From the NCBI RefSeq assembly GCF_008711525.1, contig NZ_VXKS01000014.1, forward strand, positions 1 through 64,000: 64,000 nt of DNA, written 5' to 3'. The DNA comes from Cysteiniphilum sp. JM-1 (GTDB taxonomy: Bacteria > Pseudomonadota > Gammaproteobacteria > Francisellales > Francisellaceae). Positions 16,364 to 24,800 of this stretch are shown here, one piece after another (positions within the stretch are counted from its first letter, which is position 1; each line of letters opens with the position of its first letter). The notes below the pieces were generated by a model. It had not been told where the DNA came from. It saw nothing but the letters and a program-made list of their open reading frames with translations, and made no database searches. A program made the position numbers and the translations under genes.

Positions 16364-17992
16364 ATGTTTAACAAAGATTTTTACCCAACACCTGAAACTT
16401 TAGCGCACAAGATGCTCGATAAAGTAGATTTTAGCGACTACAAAATAAAAATGATTCTTGAACCCAGTGCGGGCAAGGGTGATTTAATCAAAGCTTTTGA
16501 AAACTACGGAAAAACAGGCTATCACAGTTATTATTTTAAAGAAAATTGCGAAATTCACGCCATAGAAATTGTACCAGAGCTACAGGCAATTTTAAAAGAC
16601 GATGATATAGCAGTTATTGACAGTGATTTTTTGGCTTATAGTGGCACAATTCACTACGATTTAATTTTAGCGAACTTCCCCTTTTCAGATGGTGACAAGC
16701 ACCTACACAAAGCAATTGATATGACGTTTTGCGGTCAGATTGTTTGCCTATTGAATGCCGAGACTATCAAGAACCCCTATAGCAATAGTCGTAAAGACCT
16801 TGTGCGTAAGCTTGATAATTTAAACGCTGAAATAGAGTATATCGAAAATGCTTTTATCGATGCAGAGCGCAAGACTGGCGTTGAGGTTGCCTTAATTTAC
16901 ATCAATATTGAACGAGACGTTGAGACTGATATTTTTGGGGATTTAAAAGACGAAGTACCAGACGAAATAATCAACGTGGACTATGAGCAAAACGAGGTTG
17001 CCACTAAAAACAAATATGCTGATCTAGTCGCAGCCTATAATCGCACCAGAGACCAAGTAACCGAGCATTTACTTACTTTTTATCGCAATTATAAAAATGT
17101 TTCGGGGTATATGTCTTTATCGGTATGGGAAAGTGAATATAGGCAGTTTACGCCCAAGGAATATAAAAATAACAACATGACTGAACTTATGCAGAAGCAG
17201 CAAAATATTTTTATCAAAAAGTTAAAGCGTGACTATTGGGAAAAGATAACCAAATTGCCAGAGGTTGAAAAGTATCTCACGAGCGGGCAAGTTTATTCTT
17301 TAAACAACAATATAAAAACTTTTTACTGCAAAGAGTTTACCGAAAGTAACATTAGGCAGTTTGTGTTAAATATTGTACAAACCTTTCCGCAGCATATAAA
17401 CGATGCTATCGAATCTTTGTTTGACAAAATGACAGAGAACGCCTTGCGTGACAATCGTTGGGGTGAGAATGAATACAAGGCAAATATTCACTATTTTAAT
17501 GCGTGGAAGTCCAACAGTGGCTACAAGGTTAATAAAAAAGTAATTATCCCTTTTCGTTATGATACTGATTATCGTGGCGTTTATAGAATGTCGAGTTATG
17601 AAGAATCATTTTTAGATGATCTTGAAAAAGTAATGACTTACTTTAAGCCAAGCAATGAGTACGAAGCAGCAAAAGAAATATGCAAGTATGCAATCTATAG
17701 CGGACAAAACAGGAAAATTGACACTGAATATTTTTATATCTCAATTTTCAAAAAAGGCACTATCCATATTGAATTTAAAGATATGGAATTATTAAGACGA
17801 TTTAACATTGAAGCGTGCAAGCTTAAAAACTTTTTACCTATGGAGTATGCGAACACGGCTTACAATGAGTTAGACGAAGAAAGCAAGCAAGTTGTTAATG
17901 CCTTTGAAAATCAAAAGGATTACAAGCCGATTAGCAACAATGTTAGAGTCTTGCAAAACCAAAATATACTTATGCTGCAAAAGTTAGCCTAA
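16364..17992 (+). CDS. DUF4942 class I SAM-dependent DNA methyltransferase
   Basis: A 542-residue protein. The N-terminal Rossmann methyltransferase has FYPTPETLAHKML at about residue 5, the SAM-binding motif EPSAGKGDL near 36-44, an acidic IHAIEIVPE strand, and catalytic motif IV as NFPF in LILANFPFSD near 104. The usual form is NPPF, so the second residue is substituted. The larger C-terminal part, from about residue 200, matches DUF4942-type proteins (YRNYKNVSGYMSLSVW, DNRWGENEYKANIHYFNAWKSN). An orphan adenine methyltransferase in a leading region would shield incoming DNA from host restriction. Confidence 0.8.
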   Translation: MFNKDFYPTPETLAHKMLDKVDFSDYKIKMILEPSAGKGDLIKAFENYGKTGYHSYYFKENCEIHAIEIVPELQAILKDDDIAVIDSDFLAYSGTIHYDLILANFPFSDGDKHLHKAIDMTFCGQIVCLLNAETIKNPYSNSRKDLVRKLDNLNAEIEYIENAFIDAERKTGVEVALIYINIERDVETDIFGDLKDEVPDEIINVDYEQNEVATKNKYADLVAAYNRTRDQVTEHLLTFYRNYKNVSGYMSLSVWESEYRQFTPKEYKNNNMTELMQKQQNIFIKKLKRDYWEKITKLPEVEKYLTSGQVYSLNNNIKTFYCKEFTESNIRQFVLNIVQTFPQHINDAIESLFDKMTENALRDNRWGENEYKANIHYFNAWKSNSGYKVNKKVIIPFRYDTDYRGVYRMSSYEESFLDDLEKVMTYFKPSNEYEAAKEICKYAIYSGQNRKIDTEYFYISIFKKGTIHIEFKDMELLRRFNIEACKLKNFLPMEYANTAYNELDEESKQVVNAFENQKDYKPISNNVRVLQNQNILMLQKLA

Positions 17993-18029
17993 TCTAAAAT
18001 CAAAAAAATCTAAAAAATAAAAGTCATCA

Positions 18030-18243
18030 CTTAATCTGTTTGTATTACACGCAATTACATTGCTAAAAATCTGTCGCCTTAAACTGTGTCACACTCCGCT
18101 TACGCTCACGTGTGACAACCTAGTTTTTAATGTCTTTTGTAACAAGCCAAAATTGAAATGCAAGGGCTACGCAAGTGCCTACGGCACCCTTGCATTTAAT
18201 TTTTATTGCTTGTTGCAAAAGGGTTGTGAACACACACAAACCA
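18030..18243 (+). promoter_or_regulatory. Leading-region hairpin element, copy B (Frpo/ssi-like candidate)
   Basis: This is the second copy, directly before ardC. Hairpin 0 is GCAAT-TAC-ATTGC at 18051-18063; relative to copy A a C-G pair has become T-A. Hairpin 1, GTCACAC with GTGTGAC, is unchanged. In the long hairpin the inner arm reads ATGCAAGGG paired with CCCTTGCAT instead of AGTCAAGGG with CCCTTGACT in copy A, again a compensatory change. The outer arms AACAAGC (18141-18147) and GCTTGTT (18208-18214) and the tail GAACACACACAAACC are conserved. The + strand ORFs that start inside it are not genes. Confidence 0.7.
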
Positions 18244-18264
18244 CAACCAAAAGGAATTAGAAAA

Positions 18265-19206
18265 ATGACAGTTAAAAAATCAAATAACAAAGAAAACACT
18301 AAACAAACCTACAACGACTTTGTAAACGAAATCGCCCAAAGCATTAAAGAGATTATTAAAACTGGCGGTGCCACGTGGAAAGATGTTTTTCATCGTGACG
18401 GTTGCGCTAAATTACCAGTAAATGCAAAAGGGAACCTATACAGTGGCGTTAATGTATTAAACCTTTACATGGCACAACTTAAAAACAATTTTAAATCTAA
18501 TCAATGGTTGACGTTCAAACAGATCAAAGCGTTAAACGGTAGCGTAAACAAAGGCGAAAAATCAAGCCGTGTTTTTTTCTTCACTAGCTACGATAAGGAA
18601 AAAATCGCACAAGATGATTTTAAAACTGGCGACAGAGTGATAAAAAAAGGTGACACTTACGAGGTAAACATACTATGCCCGAAATATTATGCGGTTTTTA
18701 ATTTGTCGCAAACGACACTAGCAGAAACAGAAAACGCGGTTGTTTTTAATGATGATTTGCAAAAGGTAGTTGATGCTCAAAATATCGAGATCATTACACA
18801 TGACCAAGGGCAAGCTTATTACATGCCAAGTTTAGATATTATCAAAATGCCAAGCTCAACATATTTTAACAATGACGAGGATTACAAAGCGGTTTTACTG
18901 CATGAGTTAGCACACAGCACCATGCACGAAAAAAGATTAAACCGCAGTGTAGATTTAAATTGCAAGTTAAGTTACGCCAAAGAGGAGTTGGTAGCCGAGC
19001 TGTCCAGTGCAATGTTGAGTGCCCACTTTGGTATCAAAACCGATTTACAAAATCATGCAAGCTACATTGATGCATGGCTTACAAATTTGACTGATGAAGA
19101 TTTTAACGAAGCGGTAAGGCAAAGTGCCAAAGTTTTGAATTATTTGCTTGGTGGGCATTTAAAGGCGGTTGGTGTAGATGATAGCAACAAGGAAAAGGTT
19201 GCGTAA
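18265..19206 (+). CDS. ardC: ArdC-like antirestriction protein
   Basis: A 313-residue protein of the ArdC family, which binds single-stranded DNA and protects incoming plasmid DNA from type I restriction. The N-terminal ArdC domain covers residues 15-150 (YSGVNVLNLYMA, WLTFKQIKALNGSVNKGEKS). The C-terminal zincin-like domain has HELAH at residues 213-217 and the downstream KEELVAELSSAML, so the metal-binding residues appear intact. The ATG at 18265 follows AAGGAAT; longer open frames upstream run through hairpin element B and are rejected. It lies about 1.4 kb from oriT1 and is transcribed towards it, as leading-region genes of F are. Confidence 0.9.
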   Translation: MTVKKSNNKENTKQTYNDFVNEIAQSIKEIIKTGGATWKDVFHRDGCAKLPVNAKGNLYSGVNVLNLYMAQLKNNFKSNQWLTFKQIKALNGSVNKGEKSSRVFFFTSYDKEKIAQDDFKTGDRVIKKGDTYEVNILCPKYYAVFNLSQTTLAETENAVVFNDDLQKVVDAQNIEIITHDQGQAYYMPSLDIIKMPSSTYFNNDEDYKAVLLHELAHSTMHEKRLNRSVDLNCKLSYAKEELVAELSSAMLSAHFGIKTDLQNHASYIDAWLTNLTDEDFNEAVRQSAKVLNYLLGGHLKAVGVDDSNKEKVA

Positions 19207-19234
19207 AAAAGTATTAAAAAATAAAGCGAAGTTT

Positions 19235-19510
19235 TTAAGCTTCTGCTTGAGCTAGTTGCTCGTTGTTAGTTTCAGTTATTTTTTTCTGGTGATTGTTTTT
19301 ACTTTCTTTTAAATATTTTTTAAACTCTCGATCACTTTCAAAAACAAGTTGCAAGGCTTGATCAATTAAAAAGTCTAAATCTTTTTCACCGTCAAGGGAA
19401 TTATTCCAGTCTAAATATTCGATGGTTTTTAAGTAGGTATCCTCAGTAACTTTAACTTTTTTAGGTAGCGTTGTGTAGGTTGGTGATTTTGGTTTTTCGA
19501 TCATTGGCAT
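19235..19510 (-). CDS. Small helical protein, unknown
   Basis: A 91-residue protein with its ATG at 19510 and an AGGA site 9 bases upstream; the longer open frame upstream crosses the promoter of the toxin gene. The middle (KVTEDTYLKTIEYLDW, DFLIDQALQLVFESDREFKKYL) looks like a ribbon-helix-helix or short helical DNA-binding unit, and the tail is hydrophilic. It is divergent from the HigB-like toxin gene and convergent with ardC. It may be a regulator or relaxosome accessory; no family is recognised. Confidence 0.5.
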   Translation of the reverse strand: MPMIEKPKSPTYTTLPKKVKVTEDTYLKTIEYLDWNNSLDGEKDLDFLIDQALQLVFESDREFKKYLKESKNNHQKKITETNNEQLAQAEA

Positions 19511-19637
19511 TTTAGTGATTCCTTTTTTTGTTTTTAAAAAAATTAATACGGTTAGTAATATATAAAAATATTTAACTCTTGACAACTTCACTATATTGAA
19601 GTAAAATAAATTATTAGATAGCACAAGGTAATTTTTG

Positions 19638-19985
19638 ATGTGGACACTACTGCAAACCAAAGAGTTTAAAGAGTGGTATTTAAACTTAGATAATGCAAAA
19701 ACCTTAGTTATCACTAAAAAAATATTAGTGATTGAGAAGATTGGCAACCTAGCAACTATTAAGCAAGGGAGCAAGTCGCTTGGTAAAGGCTTGTATGAAC
19801 TAAGAGACAAACAGCTTGGCATGCGAGCTTATTATGCTTTTCATAAAGACAAAATTATTTTGCTACTAAATGGCGGTGATAAAAACACTAAAAAGCAACA
19901 AGACAGTGACATTAAAAAATCAAGGCAACTTTTAGAGGAAATTAAGCGAGGTACTTATGAACAGTCAAACATTGAGCAGCTTTAG
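19638..19985 (+). CDS. Type II toxin, RelE/HigB-like (phage Gp49 family)
   Basis: A 115-residue toxin, expected to be an mRNA interferase. Diagnostic segments are FKEWYLNLDNAKTLVITKKI, GKSLGKGLYELR and the C-terminal YYAFHKDKIILLLNGGDKNTKKQQDSDIKKS, the Gp49/HigB pattern. The antitoxin gene overlaps its 3' end by 29 bases, so toxin precedes antitoxin as in higBA. It maintains the plasmid by post-segregational killing. It is next to oriT1. Confidence 0.85.
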   Translation: MWTLLQTKEFKEWYLNLDNAKTLVITKKILVIEKIGNLATIKQGSKSLGKGLYELRDKQLGMRAYYAFHKDKIILLLNGGDKNTKKQQDSDIKKSRQLLEEIKRGTYEQSNIEQL

Positions 19986-20268
19986 AGAAACAGCGCAAAA
20001 AAAGTTAGGCAATGATGTTTTTAATCAGCTAGATCATGAAGCAGAATTGATTGCTGAAAATATCACAACGCTACAAACACAATTAGCCGATGCAGTAAAA
20101 AAATATATGAATGACACTGGCAAAGGATTTAATGAAATTCAAAACGATTTAGAAATATCATCAAACAAATTAAACTCAATTTTAAAAGGAACTGGAAATT
20201 TTACGATAAAATCTATCAGTGAAATTTTTGGGCTTCTTGGTAAAAAGGTTACTTTAAATTTTCAATAG
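19957..20268 (+). CDS. HigA-like antitoxin, XRE helix-turn-helix
   Basis: A 103-residue antitoxin. The C-terminal half is an XRE-type HTH (GFNEIQNDLEISSNKLNSILKGTGNFTIKSISEIFGLLGKKV). The N-terminal helical region (LDHEAELIAENITTLQTQL) should bind the toxin. GAGG lies just upstream of its ATG, inside the toxin gene. It probably represses the pair. Confidence 0.85.
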   Translation: MNSQTLSSFRETAQKKLGNDVFNQLDHEAELIAENITTLQTQLADAVKKYMNDTGKGFNEIQNDLEISSNKLNSILKGTGNFTIKSISEIFGLLGKKVTLNFQ

Positions 20269-20550
20269 CAAACAAAAATCAATGCAAGAAATATATTTTT
20301 ATTTATTTCCATATTTATTTTTAATTTTATCAAATTAGATAGATCAAAAAATAAAAATTTCAAAAGTCCTCCCAAAAAAATCTAAAACTTTTTTCAATCA
20401 CTAACGCAAAAAAAATCTGAAAAAAATCTAAAATAATTTTCAAAATATTTTTTTTAAAATCACTGCCAAGCTTGTCTTGGTTTTTTTATTTTTATTTTCT
20501 CTTAAATATTTTCAAAAATCTTTTACTTAAAATCTCAATTTCCATTCAAA

Positions 20551-20735
20551 CGACATAGGGTTGTCTTGGGAATTTCTAGCGTTGCTTTTAATTGATAATG
20601 ATTACTATTATAGTATTTTACCAGTTTTTTAGTCCCCGACACCATCTATACCCCTCAGCACACATCACGCAATGATTTGTTGCCTAAAAAGGCTTGTTCA
20701 AAAGCCCATAGCATAAGGCTTTTAGCTTTTTTGAG
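20551..20735 (-). other. oriT1: Origin of transfer 1 (F-type)
   Basis: Read on the minus strand, a hairpin AAAAGCC/GGGCTTTT (about 20707-20730) is followed by the hairpin GCCTTTTTAGGC at 20682-20693 and then by TTGCGTGATGTGTGC at 20672-20658. This matches 12 of 15 bases of the F nic core TTGCGTGGGGTGTGG, as I recall it. By analogy the nick would fall between 20662 and 20661. The box CGACATAGGGTTGTCT lies at 20551-20566. The same parts in the same order occur at oriT2 with nearly identical spacing. The transferred strand would run leftwards, leading with ardC, ssb and recE. The rest of the spacer 20269-20783 is AT-rich with no gene. Confidence 0.75.
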
Positions 20736-20783
20736 CAAGTTTCAAAAAGTATAAATAACAAGCTGAATTATAAGGTTTTAATA

Positions 20784-21005
20784 GTAATACCATGAAACCA
20801 TTATAAAATAAGGGATATACTAAAAATGTAATACTAATAATACAAAGTATTACTGAAAAAATCAAAAAGGTCATACTGTAATACAAAAGTAATACCAGTA
20901 TAAATGCTTTAATTGCGTCCAAAAGTATTACAAAGTAATTCAATGTATTATTTCGTATTACTTAAGATTGACTTAATTATAAATTTAGTAATACAATGGT
21001 ATTAC
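20784..21005. repeat. Cluster of GTAATAC motifs beside oriT1
   Basis: Around ten copies of GTAATAC or its complement GTATTAC, some with one mismatch, lie within 220 bases between the predicted nic and the accessory gene. Examples are 20784-20790, 20988-20994 and 20999-21005. Such clustering suggests binding sites for the relaxosome proteins encoded just downstream (TraM-like or the 148-residue protein). oriT2 has a different motif in the same place. Confidence 0.65.
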
Positions 21006-21029
21006 CTAAAAAATAGGACATGTTGCACA

Positions 21030-21476
21030 ATGAATGAGCATATAAACTTAAAATTAAATGATGAGCAAGTGGCTTTCTTGGAACAGATTGCTGTAGAGCA
21101 AAAATTATATAAACCCAATAAGTCGCCCTCAACAGCAAAAGCCATGAAGTATATTCTTGATGAGAAAATGGCGAGTAATACTGGAGAAAGTACAAAAGAT
21201 AATGACAAAATATTGCAACTTTTAGAGCAAATTCACGTAGCTATACCTCACATTATGTATCACACAAGATACACATTAAGGTACTGTAATGCTGCACTTA
21301 AAAGCAGTAATGTATCAGAGGAGTCTATAGATAAATTCAAAGAAAATGCCATAAATGATACGGTAGCAATCTGTGGGGAATATCAAAAATATGCTTACCA
21401 TAGCTTATTTCTGTCATACGATAACAAAAAAATGCAGACAATACCGATAGAGGGAGATAAAAATAAATGGAAATAA
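21030..21476 (+). CDS. Relaxosome accessory protein, module 1
   Basis: A 148-residue protein homologous to the one at 60475-60939. The N terminus (NEHINLKLNDEQVAFLEQIA) fits a ribbon-helix-helix DNA-binding strand and helix, by position an analogue of TraY or similar relaxosome proteins. A helical middle follows. The C terminus MQTIPIEGDKNKWK is almost identical in the other copy because its codons also carry the GGAG ribosome binding site of traM. It overlaps traM by 10 bases and is preceded by the GTAATAC cluster, its likely binding region. Confidence 0.65.
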   Translation: MNEHINLKLNDEQVAFLEQIAVEQKLYKPNKSPSTAKAMKYILDEKMASNTGESTKDNDKILQLLEQIHVAIPHIMYHTRYTLRYCNAALKSSNVSEESIDKFKENAINDTVAICGEYQKYAYHSLFLSYDNKKMQTIPIEGDKNKWK

Positions 21477-21802
21477 CAATTGATATAGGCAAGCATACCT
21501 ATCAAGACTTAGCAAAATATGCTGCGGGTGAGGATAAAGATATTGACGTTTTTGCGTCTGAAATACTTGATCTTGGTTTACGGATACACAAGGCTAATCA
21601 ATCTTCAAATGAAGAAGATACTGCCATTGATGAAAAAGAAAGGCTATTGATTGAGAACAACCGCATTGTTAAAGAAGTCATGCGCTGTGTATTTGAAAAG
21701 ACTAAAACCAGTATGCGCGTCTTTGATGCGAATACATTAGTAACAATGGTTGAAAATGAGACTGACGCATTTTTACAAGGAAAACTTAAAAGCAGTAAAT
21801 AA
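21467..21802 (+). CDS. traM: TraM-like relaxosome protein, module 1
   Basis: A 111-residue protein matching F TraM (127 residues) in order and key features: an N-terminal ribbon-helix-helix (TIDIGKHTYQDLAKYA), the hallmark ILDLGLRIHKANQ (F: MLLELGLRVHEAQ), then NRIVKEVMRCVFEKTKTSMRVFDANTLV. F TraM binds oriT and contacts the TraD coupling protein. The gene starts inside the accessory gene and converges with traI1. The paralogue at 60158 is clearly related but diverged. Confidence 0.8.
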   Translation: MEITIDIGKHTYQDLAKYAAGEDKDIDVFASEILDLGLRIHKANQSSNEEDTAIDEKERLLIENNRIVKEVMRCVFEKTKTSMRVFDANTLVTMVENETDAFLQGKLKSSK

Positions 21803-21885
21803 AATATGCGTCATTTACGTATGATAAATAGGTATTAGAGAAATTTTACTTCGATAAAATTATAGAGATTATTGATAGAAATAGG

Positions 21886-24800
21886 CTAGCGTTCAAATCC
21901 TTTTTCTTGCGTATTATTTCTAGGTGATGGGATATTTTGAGGGATATTTTCAACTTGATCACGCTTAACTTGTTGCGCTAAACGCTGCTCATTTAGCTTA
22001 TTATTGCGCTCAATATCAGTTAGCTTTTGAGTGTCAATATTTATATTATCCTTAACTTTGTAAATTCCATTAATCTGATTAATATTGTTTACCCTACTAT
22101 TCTCCTTATCGATATTTTGCAATTTTATTAAATCATTATGTGTCTTATTCAATGATTTTAGAGCCGTACTATTTTGATCATCGATAGCACCTTTTATTGA
22201 TTGTTGCAGTTTATTCTGTTCATCTTTAACGGACTGTATGACTTTATCCATGTCAACAAACGCACCTTTTGATTTAAGCTCAACATACTTATCTGTGATT
22301 TTTTGATAGTCCTGCTCAGTGATTAATTGGCTTATCTGCTTGCTTAACTCTGTAAATCCTTGCTTTGTTAATACATCGTTAAAGTCGTACTTATCTTTAT
22401 CAGGTAAAATGAAACGTACATCTTTGCCATGACTTCTAAAGTGCTGTGATAACTCATTAAGCTGTTTTGAGCGTATACTCATTGACTTAGTATGTTGTTC
22501 TAAGGCTTTCTTATCCGTAAAAACCTTGTCACTTTTAAAGTCATTATCAAGACAAACAATGACTTTATCAGCAACACTATTAAGGTTGACCTTTTTAAAA
22601 TTACTGACACTTAAAACTGCCATGACATGCGCATCACGTTTGACATTAAGAATTGATAACCCTGTTTCAACTCCCTCTGCTAAATAAGTAAGTTTCTTGC
22701 TATTACCATTATTAACGGCTTGAGTATTAAGCTCAATCGCATTACCTTTTATTTCAGCGTAGGTTTGTTTGTTGATCTTAACGTCTTTGTTTTTAGTACC
22801 ATCTTCATTCAACCTAACAACTTGAATATGGTTGAACTTCCCTTGCTCATCTTTAGCAAATGAGAGTAGAGCAGGCACATTGATTTTATTACCTGTCGCT
22901 TCATCATAAGCAGTAACTTTCGGTAAGAACCGTAAATTAGCATGATCATAATTGTTTAATCCACGTTTATCTTTTAAGTATTTCTCAGCGGGTGTTCCTT
23001 TCAATGGCAGTGATTTATCATACAAAGACTTAGCATATTGATACATGCTGTCTTTTTTCTGCTGTTCAGCAAGGTCAATTTTAGTATGATCTTTGGTTAT
23101 CTTAGCTTTAGCCTCTGTAATCATTTCAGGTGTAAACCCTGTAAAGTTTTTAGCATATTCCAAGACACTTTTAAAATCGCCTAGCCTTGCCTCTTGTTGA
23201 ATCAGTTTAAATATATCACCTTTTTCTTGTGTTTCATGTGAGAACCATGTGCCAGTTTCCTTATTAATAACAAAGCTACCATTACTGCCATAACGTAATT
23301 GCTTTGCATTTGAAAAGGTTTTGTTTGGCTCACCCATTAACGTCAAGGCTAAATCTTCAATACGATTAACAAGCAGTGGTTTTAAATCCTCGGCTAATAC
23401 TGGTTTTTCACGTGTGATAAATTCTGTTTTGTGTTTTTCTTGCTGATATTTTTGATTTTTTATCTCACTATTTTTCTTGATCTCATTATCTTTATTGGCT
23501 TCATTCTCTGCTTTAAGTTTGGCTTTTACCTCTCTTATTTGCTGTACATTTATTTGCTTTTCTTGATTAACCGTTACCTTATTCATTACCTCATATGCAG
23601 ATACTTTATCGGCATTTTCCATTTTCTTTGCATTGGTTAAATGCTTAATAAGCCATTTTTTATCAAGTGTATAAATGACCGTATGCGTTTTAGCACGTGT
23701 CACTGTGATGTAGTTTGATCGGTAATTATCGTTCAACTCAACACCAATTACATGCTTTGAGGTTGCTCCTTGTGCGCTATATGAGGTATGCGTATAAGCA
23801 TAATCCCAAAGTTGCTCTTTTTTATCTTTAAGATTTAGTAATAAGGTGCCTTTGTCATTGGCTAATAAAGCTTTGGTGTTCGATATATCCTTAACCGTAT
23901 ATTCAGCGCCACCTATCCAACCTTTGGTTTCATCACTCATTCGTAAGCGAATACGATCCCCTTTACCTAACTGAGCATCAAGTTCTTTAAACACTGCCAT
24001 ATCAGACTTAAAGGCATATTTAGCAGGGTTAATGGTGTACGTGTTACCGTCAACTTTATTTAAAATATTAAGCTTATTTTCTTCTGTATTAATCCCAACC
24101 ACGTGCATGTGATCACCCTTTTTGGCGATTGAATAGGTGCGATCAAAACGGATAACATCCCCTATTTCATAGTTTTTGGTATGGAGGTAATCCACTTGGT
24201 CAAGGTTTTTTGACATTAAACGCTGTGTTGATACTTCCTGTTGAATTGCCCCCTCTTGCTTTAATCCCTCACGGATACGTGCATCAATCGAATCTCTAAA
24301 CTCGTGCATACACGCAACAACAATGGTTTGATCACGATGTGATTTTTCACGTGATAAGTAATCATTGGCTACCGCATCAAATAAATTCTGAGTGCTAGGT
24401 AACCCACCTTCCCAAATTTGCTGCTTACGCGCTCGCCCATTTTCATCAACTATATTTTCAGTATCAATGCCAATTTCGATAAATGAATTAGTTATGCTTT
24501 TAAAATCAATATCCTTTTTAATGCGATTACTCGCCTCAAAATAATTACCCGCTTCAAAATTAATATTTTTATATGTACTATCACGCTGAACATGATCTTG
24601 AGGATTCAATTTTTCTAAATTTCTAAGTGATTGTGCTGATTCCTTTTGTGACGCATATTCAGCCGTTTTTTTCATGATTTCATTATCTTGGCGCACGATT
24701 TCTTTCATATAGGCGCACTTCATGCCATTATTTATCGCCAATTCTTGGGGCTTCCCATGCTCAATAGAGACTTGTTGCCCTATATCACCTGTCATAATGC

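Noticed and set aside
18060-18264. ORFs starting inside hairpin element B, including an N-terminal extension of ardC
   Set aside because: They are read through the folded element; ardC has a good start and ribosome binding site at 18265.
20551-20566. TTGTCT box as an R388-type nic site
   Set aside because: The surrounding bases do not match R388 beyond TTGTCT. A nick there would also send the tra genes in first. The F-like TTGCGTG core with its hairpin fits better. The box is kept as a conserved oriT part.
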